Shown here in pieces: positions 1 to 5,809 of a stretch of DNA of 5,809 nt. Below the pieces are notes generated by a model. The model saw only the letters and a program-made list of their open reading frames with translations, made no database searches and was not told the origin of the DNA. Made by a program: the position numbers and the translations under genes. Origin of the DNA: an uncultured Bacilli bacterium (GTDB taxonomy: Bacteria; Bacillota_I; Bacilli_A; RF39; UBA660); assembly GCA_934132915.1 (NCBI GenBank), contig CAKPAK010000076.1:1-5809 (forward strand). The letters are read 5' to 3'. Every line of letters starts with the position of its first letter. Position 1 is the first letter of the stretch.

Positions 1-297
1 TGTAAAAGTTCCATTAACTCCAATATCCGAACTACGCATTCCAGGAAAAAACATCCCACTTCCAATTTGACTCTTTAATACCCGATAATAATAAGTATTG
101 GTTATCGTTTTTCCACAATTACCAGATATTGAACCACTTGTATTTGCACACTGATTATTTTCATTTCCGCCATTGCAAGACAATTTATTAACCAAAGCTG
201 GACATTTTTGCGTATTTGTTTGACAACCACTACCCAAACAAGTCTTAATTTCATTCCCATTCTCATCATATAAACAAGAAGAATTCGTCTTTGTTTG
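1..297 (-). repeat. Near-identical coding tract, copy 1 (partner 4013-4309)
   Basis: Aligned without gaps to 4013-4309 (offset 4012), I count about 11 mismatches in 297 bases, roughly 96% identity; only 2 of them fall in the first 120 bases. Identity drops abruptly to about two thirds over the next 60 bases (301-360 against 4313-4372). The tract encodes the seven-cysteine cluster and the region after it. It reaches the window edge, so its true length is unknown. Confidence 0.9.
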
Positions 298-1533
298 TGA
301 ATCCTTATTATAAGTAAAAGATAAACTTCCAGCAACTTGTCCCCATGCAGCCGGAACAACATATTTGCCATTACCGACCTTAACCTCAAAAACACGAGAA
401 AAATAAGTGCGATTAGACAAATTATAATTTCTTAATTCTAAATCACCAGTACTAACATTAGTAATCGTAAAAGATTTTCCTGTTCCCCAATGTCCACCAT
501 CATTACTATTTTTACTCAAAGTGTAATCACTTTTCATCATATCAGACATACTATTATTAAATTTAGCTTTACTTGGGTATCTTCCAACTCCGGTATATCG
601 ATATTTTTTTCCTAATCCACTAACCTTAAAAGTACGACTAATGGTAGAAACACTTGACCGCGTACTGTAATTTCCATTGGCATCCTGAACCATTTCTTGA
701 TTCGTTTTTGTTTCAACTTTAACAAGTTTACCATTTTCTGCATCACAGTTTGTTCTCTTACTACAAGCGGAAGAATGCACACCCAAGTCAATTGAACGAT
801 AAATATATCCCGTTTTTTGCTTAGTTTTAAAAGCATTAATGCAAGCCGATTGCGTCCCATTAGCACATCCTTTATCAGATACATAATTATATGACGTCGA
901 AGACAAAATTCTAAATTTGATATTGGTTCCCTCAGAAACGGACAAAGCCGATACAATATCATCTGTACTCAAAGAATTTACTTCAAATCCCACATTGTAA
1001 TAAAGACATCTAGCACTACCAGTGACCCCATTCTGTAAACACCAACCCGCAGTATAAACGCCTTTTCTCCCCCCTTTGTGTCCAAAAATCATCTCGTAGC
1101 CACCAGCTTGAATCCGATCTCTTTGTGCCTTAGAACTACTATCTCGCGAACGAGAATTATATAAGTCCTTATCGGTTGCTTTTGCTAAAACCGCATAATA
1201 TTTTCCTTTAGAAACACTAACGGTCCCCGCACCGGTAACACGACTAGTTCCAATTTCTTCATTCCAATCATTATTCCATGTTCCCTTATAAGCAACAATC
1301 CATGTTCTTAAGTTTTTTCCACCCCAGTTATCAATATGATCCACATAGGACCACCCGGAGAAAGATAACGCACCAGAATCACTGATATCAAAATAAGTAA
1401 TGTCATAATTAATTGCATAAGAAGTATTCATCGGTTTATTTTGATAATAATCTCCTGTTGCTGAACCATAAACAGGAAAAACAGGATAGCAAAAAACAAG
1501 TATAATTCCTATCGTAAAAAGCCATTTTTTCAT
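1..1533 (-). CDS. Large secreted cysteine-rich protein, paralogue of the 2831-5626 gene (3' end outside window)
   Basis: I translated this by hand from the ATG at 1533 to the window edge: 511 codons with no stop, so the gene is intact as far as it can be seen and its C-terminus lies outside. The start follows a strong GAGGTGAT site. Residues 1-23 form a Sec signal peptide: MKKW, a hydrophobic core, then a likely cut after PVYG. No lipobox is visible, because the residue before the core cysteine is Phe. A Gly-Trp-containing segment follows (about 44-85, with SGWSYVDH and RTWIVAY), probably beta-rich. Mature cysteines fall at 165, 176, 223, 231, 257, 263, 420, 432, 437, 444, 453, 462 and 473, and each aligns with one in the 931-residue paralogue. 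It lacks a 15-residue insertion that the paralogue carries after the signal peptide. Residues about 413-511 are nearly identical to the paralogue, while about 323-362 are very different. It lies 21 nt after the cpaB-like gene, so one transcript probably carries both. Function unknown; an exported surface protein or adhesin is inferred. Confidence 0.88.
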   Translation of the reverse strand, partial: MKKWLFTIGIILVFCYPVFPVYGSATGDYYQNKPMNTSYAINYDITYFDISDSGALSFSGWSYVDHIDNWGGKNLRTWIVAYKGTWNNDWNEEIGTSRVTGAGTVSVSKGKYYAVLAKATDKDLYNSRSRDSSSKAQRDRIQAGGYEMIFGHKGGRKGVYTAGWCLQNGVTGSARCLYYNVGFEVNSLSTDDIVSALSVSEGTNIKFRILSSTSYNYVSDKGCANGTQSACINAFKTKQKTGYIYRSIDLGVHSSACSKRTNCDAENGKLVKVETKTNQEMVQDANGNYSTRSSVSTISRTFKVSGLGKKYRYTGVGRYPSKAKFNNSMSDMMKSDYTLSKNSNDGGHWGTGKSFTITNVSTGDLELRNYNLSNRTYFSRVFEVKVGNGKYVVPAAWGQVAGSLSFTYNKDSQTKTNSSCLYDENGNEIKTCLGSGCQTNTQKCPALVNKLSCNGGNENNQCANTSGSISGNCGKTITNTYYYRVLKSQIGSGMFFPGMRSSDIGVNGTFT

Positions 1534-1536
1534 CTA

Positions 1537-1544
1537 ATCACCTC
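1537..1544 (-). promoter_or_regulatory. Ribosome binding site of the truncated paralogue
   Basis: On the minus strand GAGGTGAT is an eight-base match to the anti-Shine-Dalgarno sequence. The GAGG core lies 7 nt before the ATG at 1533. The whole gap to the stop of the upstream cpaB-like gene is 21 nt and has no room for a separate promoter, which supports co-transcription. The same GAGGTG-ATG-AAA-AAA-TGG arrangement is found in front of the 931-residue paralogue, so it also fixes the start there. Confidence 0.85.
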
Positions 1545-1554
1545 ATTTACGATA

Positions 1555-2421
1555 CTAATGATTTTCCTGCTTTACATCACTTGATTCACTCTGATTAGTA
1601 CTATCACTTGTATTTAACTTATCCTCAGTACTAGAAAGAATTTCATCTACCGATACCATCTTAGTCTTCTCATCAATAAAGTTTTGAATGTCTTTACTAC
1701 TAACACTAACAGTATCCTCTTTTTCAAGTTTTTTTGTATTAGGAACCAAAATTAATTCTACTTCATAAGAATTACTCAAATAGATTGCTTTTCTAAACAA
1801 TAAATGCATATCTTCAGGTAAAGCAAACAACATATAAGCAGGACTTCTAGACTCTGTTGTATTCTCAAAAACTCTTCTCCCACTACCATCTTTCACATCT
1901 AAAATTTTAATATTACTAATGAACTTTCCAAACATAATTGCCCCGTCATCACCAACAGCCTTAAAATAAACATTAATAATATCTCCCGGCATCATGCTAT
2001 TCGCATAAGTAGAATCCATATTCACTTTATAACTAACAACGGTTTCATTACTAGAAACTTCACTAAAAATAGAATCGGACGCATTAGATGACTCCGTAAG
2101 TAAATCAGTATAAAATAAACTTCCTTGTGCAATCATAATATCTGACTTTGTGTATTTTCCTTGAATCTGATCCGAGCTATTATAATAACTTCCCTTAATA
2201 AATGCAGCTGGAACATTCATATAAGAAATCATATCTTCCGTAATTTTCGTTCTAGGTTGAATCGTTTGATTAGCATATGGCACTTTCGATAAAGATACCT
2301 TTTGATTAATTCTCATGTTATAACCAACATACAAAACAATAATACACAAAACAACCCCCAAAATGGTAATCGTATTTTTGTTACTCACAAATTTTTTCAA
2401 CGAACTCTGTAAATTATTCAT
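1555..2421 (-). CDS. cpaB: CpaB-like Tad/Flp pilus assembly protein (SAF domain, membrane-anchored)
   Basis: A 288-residue protein starting at an ATG 6 nt after GGAGG and ending in TAG. A short basic N-terminus is followed by one transmembrane helix at about 17-37, so the rest should lie outside the membrane. Residues 46-109 look like a SAF domain: VPYANQTIQPRTKITEDMIS matches the usual pattern of a Val-Pro opening, an induced or generated component, and Thr-Lys-Ile-Thr-Glu-Asp-Met, followed by IQGKYTKSDIMIAQG. Residues about 127-228 resemble the RcpC/CpaB domain, with MPGDIINVY at 144-152 and a strand-rich segment ending VELILVPN. The last 60 residues are acidic, Ser-rich and probably disordered. 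CpaB proteins belong to Tad/Flp pilus machines, where they help assemble the envelope-spanning part; in a cell without an outer membrane the role is less clear. No other Tad gene is in the window, and the next gene is a large secreted cysteine-rich protein. Family call good, exact role inferred. Confidence 0.82.
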   Translation of the reverse strand: MNNLQSSLKKFVSNKNTITILGVVLCIIVLYVGYNMRINQKVSLSKVPYANQTIQPRTKITEDMISYMNVPAAFIKGSYYNSSDQIQGKYTKSDIMIAQGSLFYTDLLTESSNASDSIFSEVSSNETVVSYKVNMDSTYANSMMPGDIINVYFKAVGDDGAIMFGKFISNIKILDVKDGSGRRVFENTTESRSPAYMLFALPEDMHLLFRKAIYLSNSYEVELILVPNTKKLEKEDTVSVSSKDIQNFIDEKTKMVSVDEILSSTEDKLNTSDSTNQSESSDVKQENH

Positions 2422-2456
2422 AGCGAACCTCCACTTTCTTTCCTAATAAGTCCCAC

Positions 2457-2518
2457 CACGGTACCTTACTATCTATATAACATAATATCATTTTTTTTTC
2501 CAAATTTAAACAGTTTTT
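2457..2518 (-). repeat. Promoter block, copy 1 (second copy at about 5710-5770)
   Basis: About 60 bp upstream of the cpaB-like gene aligns with the region upstream of the 931-residue gene. On the minus strand both read GG-A/T-AAAAA, then TTTAAATTTG, an A8 or A9 run, TG-A/G-TATTATGTT, a short variable patch and TAGTAA-A/G-GTAC. The flanking leader sequences do not align well. Either both units arose by duplication including the promoter, or one regulator or sigma factor keeps the block alike. Confidence 0.7.
2482..2510 (-). promoter_or_regulatory. Predicted promoter of the cpaB-like operon
   Basis: On the minus strand an extended -10 element TGATATTAT (2490-2482) has the TG-N-TATAAT form with one mismatch. 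TTTAAA at 2510-2505, 17 bp upstream, is a poor but correctly spaced -35 candidate. The spacer contains an A9 run (2499-2491). Predicted start of transcription is near 2475, giving a leader of about 54 nt. The same block recurs upstream of the 931-residue gene, which is the main reason to believe it. The exact hexamers are inference. Confidence 0.6.
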
Positions 2519-2640
2519 CCAAAAAAAAATAAACTTTCGTAAATTTTAATTTGAATTATAATTTTTCCCAAATCTTCACCGTAAAAATCTCTTTTATATC
2601 TTAAAAGAAGAAAAACATATACATTTTTAGAGCAAATTAT

Positions 2641-2683
2641 AGACTTATTCCCATTGATATTAAATTCTTTTGGAAATAAGTCT
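2641..2683. repeat. Imperfect inverted repeat in the intergenic region
   Basis: AGACTTATT (2641-2649) pairs perfectly with AATAAGTCT (2675-2683). Two further C-G pairs follow after a one-base bulge, closing a loop of about 20 nt. The arm is longer than expected by chance in so short a region. It is not a classic terminator in the minus direction, because no U-run follows. In the plus direction it is followed by a T-rich stretch. It could be an RNA hairpin, a processing site or a protein site. Confidence 0.5.
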
Positions 2684-2830
2684 TTTGAATTTAATTTTAA
2701 ATTTTACAAGGAAAATACTGAAATAGAAAATTCTTAAAAAATTCAGCATTTAGCCTAAAACACATTTTTTTACGCCAAATCATCAACCAGAAAAATCAAA
2801 CATCAGAAAAAATATCAATATTTCATCACA

Positions 2831-5626
2831 TCACCCCAATAACTTATCACAAGTAGGACTAAATTTTCCCATCTCACAATGATTTTCATTACTTGTGTAA
2901 ATTTTAAAATAACTATCTCTTATGGTTATATCACGAAGCGCTTTTGAATTTCCATCATTCGTCATATCATACATACTACCATAATCTTTATAAGTTTCCT
3001 TTAAATTAACAAATAAACTTTTATCCTTATTACTAATAAGCCCTGTCTTATAATTAACTTTATCAAAAGAATGAGCCGTAATCCTTATTAATCCATTCTC
3101 CTTTGCATAATCTCGCCAATTAGAAGGATATTGATCAATACTAGATTTTGTTGGAAAAGGATTTTTTTCATCAATAACTCGATACGTTACTTTTTTAGAA
3201 TCTCTTAAAACATCAGTAACCTGCTTAACATTACAAGTTGCATTAAGGCGATGATTTACCCCACGAAGAGAAGTTAAATTAATCGAAATCTTGAACTTAA
3301 AATTATCACCACGATATTCAAGAGGAACATAATAAACACTACTATCAAAATTTTTAGATTTCAAATAGTTTTCATCGCCATCATAAGAATCATAAGTCAC
3401 ATAGCCATCATTTTTTCGAATATAAGCACCTCGAATTCGATAAGTACAACTTCTTGTCATAGATTGATTTGCCTCCCAATTAGAATCAGTAGGTGTACAA
3501 GTTAGTGTTCCAACATTATTTTCAGAAATATTTTCAACAACACGAGCATCATTAGAATCAGGAAAAGCAACAATTGTATCGTCAGAAGTTTGGTACTCAT
3601 TTATAACTTTATCTTTCGCAAGTTTTTTAAATAAATCCACACCATAATTTCCCACTAAATTAAACTGTTGTTGCCCATTCACAACTACTTTCTCAAAAAT
3701 TTGATCATTCGAATTAAAAATCGCCATCATTTTGATTTCTTCTCCATTGGTTTTTCTCGCATTAATAACCGCATAAGTATTATTCTCTGAAGTATCATTC
3801 ACATAGTTTCCATGATAATTCCAACTTGCAGAAGTCGTATACTGAAAAGCCATATGGAAAAACCGACCAGAAGTTGCCTCAATGCTATTGTTTTGAAATA
3901 ACCTTCCTGTTTCATTATTAGGATGAATAAATTGAAATGAATAACTTGATTTTAAGTCTATATTGGAATAAAAATAAACAGGAAAATAATAATAAGTTCC
4001 ATCATCGATCGTTGTAAAAGTTCCATTAACTCCAATATCCGAACTACGCATTCCAGGAAAAAACATTCCACTTCCAATTTGACTCTTTAATACCCGATAA
4101 TAATAAGTATTGGTTATCGTTTTTCCACAGTTACCAGATATTGAACCAGTCGTACTTGCGCACTGATTATTTTCATTTCCGCCACTGCAAGACAATTTAT
4201 TAACCAAAGCTGGACATTTTTGCGTATTTTCTTGACAACCACTACCTAAACAAGTCTTAATTTCATTCCCATTCTCATCATATAAACAAGAAGAATTTGT
4301 CTTTGTTTGCGCGTCATCGGTATATACAAAAGATAATTTCCCCGCGACACGTCCCCAAGCAGCAGGAATAGTATATTTCCTGTCTCCAACCTTAATTTCA
4401 AAAACACGCGAAAGAAAGGGATATCGTTCATTATCATAATTTCTAATTAACAAATCACCTTTACTAATCTTTGTAATAGAAGAATTTCGGTGTTTTTTCC
4501 ATTCCTTAAGATCATCAGCATCACTCAAAGCCTTTGAAACATTTAGCATGCTAATCATACCACGATTATCAAGTCGAACCTTACTAGGTAATCTCCCAAC
4601 TCCAGTATATCGAAACTTGTCCCCTAATCCACTAACTTTAAAAGTGCGATTAATTGTAGAAACACTTTTTCGTGAAATGTAATTACCATTTTCATCTTCA
4701 ACAATTTCCTGATTCGTTTTTGTCTCTGTTTTAACAATTTTTCCATCATTTGCAGCACAATTTGTCCTACTACTACAAGCCGAAGAGTGCACACCTAAGT
4801 CAACGGAATCAATAATATAATCAATATTCTCCTCATTTTTAAAAGCCTTAATACAAGCCGCTTGATCCCCATTAGCGCACTCCGGATCAGATACATAATT
4901 ATACATTACAGAAGATAAAATTCGAAATTTTACTTCTTTTTTGTCTGCACCTCTTGGATATAATTTTTGAATAATTTCATCTGTATTCAAAGCAGTTACT
5001 TCAAACCCTACATTATAATAAAGACATCTAGCAAGTCCCGTTACCTTATTCTGTAAACACCATCCAGCTCGATAAACACCTCTTCTTCCACCTAAATTTT
5101 TATTCCCATCAACTTCTTTAACCAATTTATATTTATCATTCTCATTAGTTGCTTGTCTAACAATTTTTTGCTGTTCATCAGAACTACTTTTATTAGCACG
5201 AGCATTATATAAGTCTTTATCCGTTACTTTGGCTAAAACCGCATAGTATTTTCCCTCAGAAAAACTGGCTGTCCCTGCACTTTTAACATCACTTCTCCCA
5301 ATTTCATTCGCCCAAGCCTCATTCCAATTTCCTGTATAAGCAACAATCCATGTTCTTAAATTTTCTCCACCCAAATTATCAACATGATCTACATAGGACC
5401 ACCCCGAAAAAGATAATTCCCCAGAGTCACTAATATCAAAATAAGTAATATCATAATTAATAGAATAAATCGTATCAAGTGCTTGTAAAGCTCCTGTTGA
5501 ATCTAACGCATAAGACTTATTCATTTTCTTATTTTGATAATAATCCCCTTTCATTGATCCATAAACCGGAAAACCCGGATAACAAAAAACGAGCACAATT
5601 CCCATCATAAAAAGCCATTTTTTCAT
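2831..5626 (-). CDS. Large secreted cysteine-rich protein of unknown function (931 residues)
   Basis: The reading frame is open from a GTG at 5635, but that codon overlaps the GAGGTGG ribosome site. The ATG at 5626, 8 nt after GAGG, matches the paralogue's start (MKKWLF) and is preferred. Residues 1-23 are a Sec signal peptide ending PVYG, with no lipobox. Next come a 15-residue insertion (41-55) absent from the paralogue, a Gly-Trp segment (about 58-98) and polar linkers. Mature cysteines lie at 190, 201, 250, 258, 284, 290, 447, 459, 464, 471, 480, 489, 500, 710, 727, 798, 917 and 926: an even 18, seven of them within 447-500. The C-terminal half is rich in Tyr, Phe and Asn. It contains VTYRVIDEKNPFP (813-825) and a Ser-Asn-Trp at 835-837, a pattern I recall, without a search, from other large secreted proteins of uncultured Bacilli. 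There is no sortase motif and no C-terminal membrane segment, so it is released or held by partners. It ends in TGA. Probably a surface or adhesin-like subunit; function not recognised. Confidence 0.9.
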   Translation of the reverse strand: MKKWLFMMGIVLVFCYPGFPVYGSMKGDYYQNKKMNKSYALDSTGALQALDTIYSINYDITYFDISDSGELSFSGWSYVDHVDNLGGENLRTWIVAYTGNWNEAWANEIGRSDVKSAGTASFSEGKYYAVLAKVTDKDLYNARANKSSSDEQQKIVRQATNENDKYKLVKEVDGNKNLGGRRGVYRAGWCLQNKVTGLARCLYYNVGFEVTALNTDEIIQKLYPRGADKKEVKFRILSSVMYNYVSDPECANGDQAACIKAFKNEENIDYIIDSVDLGVHSSACSSRTNCAANDGKIVKTETKTNQEIVEDENGNYISRKSVSTINRTFKVSGLGDKFRYTGVGRLPSKVRLDNRGMISMLNVSKALSDADDLKEWKKHRNSSITKISKGDLLIRNYDNERYPFLSRVFEIKVGDRKYTIPAAWGRVAGKLSFVYTDDAQTKTNSSCLYDENGNEIKTCLGSGCQENTQKCPALVNKLSCSGGNENNQCASTTGSISGNCGKTITNTYYYRVLKSQIGSGMFFPGMRSSDIGVNGTFTTIDDGTYYYFPVYFYSNIDLKSSYSFQFIHPNNETGRLFQNNSIEATSGRFFHMAFQYTTSASWNYHGNYVNDTSENNTYAVINARKTNGEEIKMMAIFNSNDQIFEKVVVNGQQQFNLVGNYGVDLFKKLAKDKVINEYQTSDDTIVAFPDSNDARVVENISENNVGTLTCTPTDSNWEANQSMTRSCTYRIRGAYIRKNDGYVTYDSYDGDENYLKSKNFDSSVYYVPLEYRGDNFKFKISINLTSLRGVNHRLNATCNVKQVTDVLRDSKKVTYRVIDEKNPFPTKSSIDQYPSNWRDYAKENGLIRITAHSFDKVNYKTGLISNKDKSLFVNLKETYKDYGSMYDMTNDGNSKALRDITIRDSYFKIYTSNENHCEMGKFSPTCDKLLG
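4013..4309 (-). repeat. Near-identical coding tract, copy 2 (partner 1-297)
   Basis: Lies inside the 931-residue gene, residues about 440-538, covering the cysteine cluster 447-500. It could serve as one arm for recombination with copy 1. Both are in the same orientation, so crossing-over would delete or duplicate the roughly 4 kb between them, including the cpaB-like gene. Confidence 0.9.
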
Positions 5627-5631
5627 TTCAT

Positions 5632-5638
5632 CCACCTC
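5632..5638 (-). promoter_or_regulatory. Ribosome binding site that decides the start of the 931-residue gene
   Basis: GAGGTGG on the minus strand, with the GAGG core 8 nt before the ATG at 5626. The in-frame GTG at 5635-5633 lies inside this site and cannot be served by it, so a GTG start three codons earlier is unlikely. Confidence 0.8.
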
Positions 5639-5709
5639 TTCTACATCCTACGACTCACTTGCCATACATCATTTCATCCATCTTTATTCCATCACAAATA
5701 AAAAAGACA

Positions 5710-5770
5710 ACAACGTACTTTACTATAACAACATAATACCATTTTTTTTCAAATTTAAATAGTATTTTTA
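5710..5770 (-). repeat. Promoter block, copy 2 (partner of about 2457-2518)
   Basis: Second copy of the shared upstream block. It runs on the minus strand from GGTAAAAA near 5771 through the extended -10 element to GTAC at 5718-5715, and loses similarity a few bases later. It carries an A8 run where copy 1 has A9. Confidence 0.7.
5733..5759 (-). promoter_or_regulatory. Predicted promoter of the 931-residue gene
   Basis: An extended -10 element TGGTATTAT (5741-5733) on the minus strand, with an A8 run directly upstream (5749-5742) and TTTAAA at 5759-5754. The spacer from TTTAAA is 15 bp, against 17 bp in the cpaB promoter. The two differ by one G and one A in the run, so the -35 assignment is uncertain while the extended -10 is conserved. 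Predicted transcription start is near 5726, giving a leader of about 100 nt. Confidence 0.6.
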
Positions 5771-5809
5771 CCCCAAAATATGATTAACTTGTGATAATGT
5801 CTTAAGTAA
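5768..5809 (-). CDS. Possible 3' end of an upstream gene (partial)
   Basis: One minus-strand frame is open from the window edge for 13 codons, reading LLKTLSQVNHILG, and ends in TAA at 5770-5768, just outside the promoter block. Another frame is also open for 17 codons, so the choice is not secure and the whole call may be chance. If real, the upstream gene ends right at the promoter of the 931-residue gene. Confidence 0.22.
   Translation of the reverse strand, partial: LLKTLSQVNHILG

Larger units (their letters stand above)
2422..2830. other. AT-rich intergenic region between the 931-residue gene and the cpaB-like gene
   Basis: About 409 bp with no supportable gene on either strand. The part next to the cpaB-like gene (2457-2518) holds a promoter-like block shared with the other transcription unit. 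Further out are an A9 run on the plus strand (2521-2529), a perfect minus-strand TATAAT (2555-2560) without a convincing -35 element, and an inverted repeat (2641-2683). I found no strong GC-rich terminator hairpin after the TGA at 2831. The best candidate for ending that transcript is a weak six-pair AU stem just before the U9 run at 2529-2521. Base composition is clearly poorer in G+C than in the genes. Confidence 0.7.

Noticed and set aside
2831..2833. TGA read as tryptophan (mycoplasma-type code)
   Set aside because: The long genes use TGG for all tryptophans and contain no internal TGA, and the paralogous frames work under the standard bacterial code.
4246..4437. 63-codon minus-strand frame, and similar open frames at 102-395 and 612-962
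   Set aside because: They overlap the two secreted-protein genes in another frame. Similar peptides in both copies only reflect the DNA identity of the paralogues.
5558..5626. Lipoprotein signal peptide around the cysteine at residue 15
   Set aside because: The preceding residue is Phe and no lipobox is present; the ordinary cut after PVYG fits better.
5624..5635. GTG start at 5635 for the large secreted protein (934 residues)
   Set aside because: The GTG lies inside the Shine-Dalgarno site, and the paralogue begins at the equivalent of the later ATG.
2844..5800. 11-base inverted match TTATCACAAGT near the 3' end of the large gene and beyond its promoter, as possible element ends
   Set aside because: Matches of this length are expected by chance in AT-rich DNA. 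No transposase or target duplication is present.

Overview
The window is AT-rich DNA in which every supported gene lies on the minus strand. Shine-Dalgarno sites are strong (GGAGG, GAGGTGAT). Codon use is AT-biased, tryptophan is TGG and TGA acts as a stop. Together these suggest a low-G+C Gram-positive (Bacillota), perhaps one of the uncultured gut Bacilli. That placement is inference; no marker gene is present to confirm it.

Reading in the direction of transcription (right to left): (1) 5809-5768 may be the last 13 codons of an upstream gene. (2) 5770-5627 holds a promoter-like block and a leader of about 100 nt. (3) 5626-2831 encodes a complete 931-residue secreted protein with a Sec signal peptide and 18 mature cysteines; I do not recognise it as a named family. 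(4) 2830-2422 is an AT-rich intergenic stretch with an inverted repeat and a second copy of the same promoter block. (5) 2421-1555 encodes a 288-residue CpaB-like protein: one membrane anchor, a SAF domain and an RcpC/CpaB-type domain, as in Tad/Flp pilus assembly. (6) After only 21 nt, 1533-1 encodes the first 511 residues of a close paralogue of gene (3), cut by the window edge. Genes (5) and (6) are almost certainly co-transcribed.

The interest lies in the arrangement. Two large cysteine-rich secreted paralogues flank a pilus-assembly-type membrane protein, and the two transcription units start from near-identical promoter blocks containing A8 or A9 tracts. The paralogues share all 13 mature cysteines that can be compared. 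They differ strongly in some patches, yet are about 96% identical at the DNA level over the 297 bp at the left edge. That mosaic suggests gene conversion between copies. A working hypothesis is a surface-structure or adhesin locus, served by a Tad-like assembly apparatus encoded elsewhere, in which large exported subunits are duplicated and diversified. No ATPase, prepilin or prepilin peptidase lies in this window, so the link to a pilus rests only on the CpaB-like gene.
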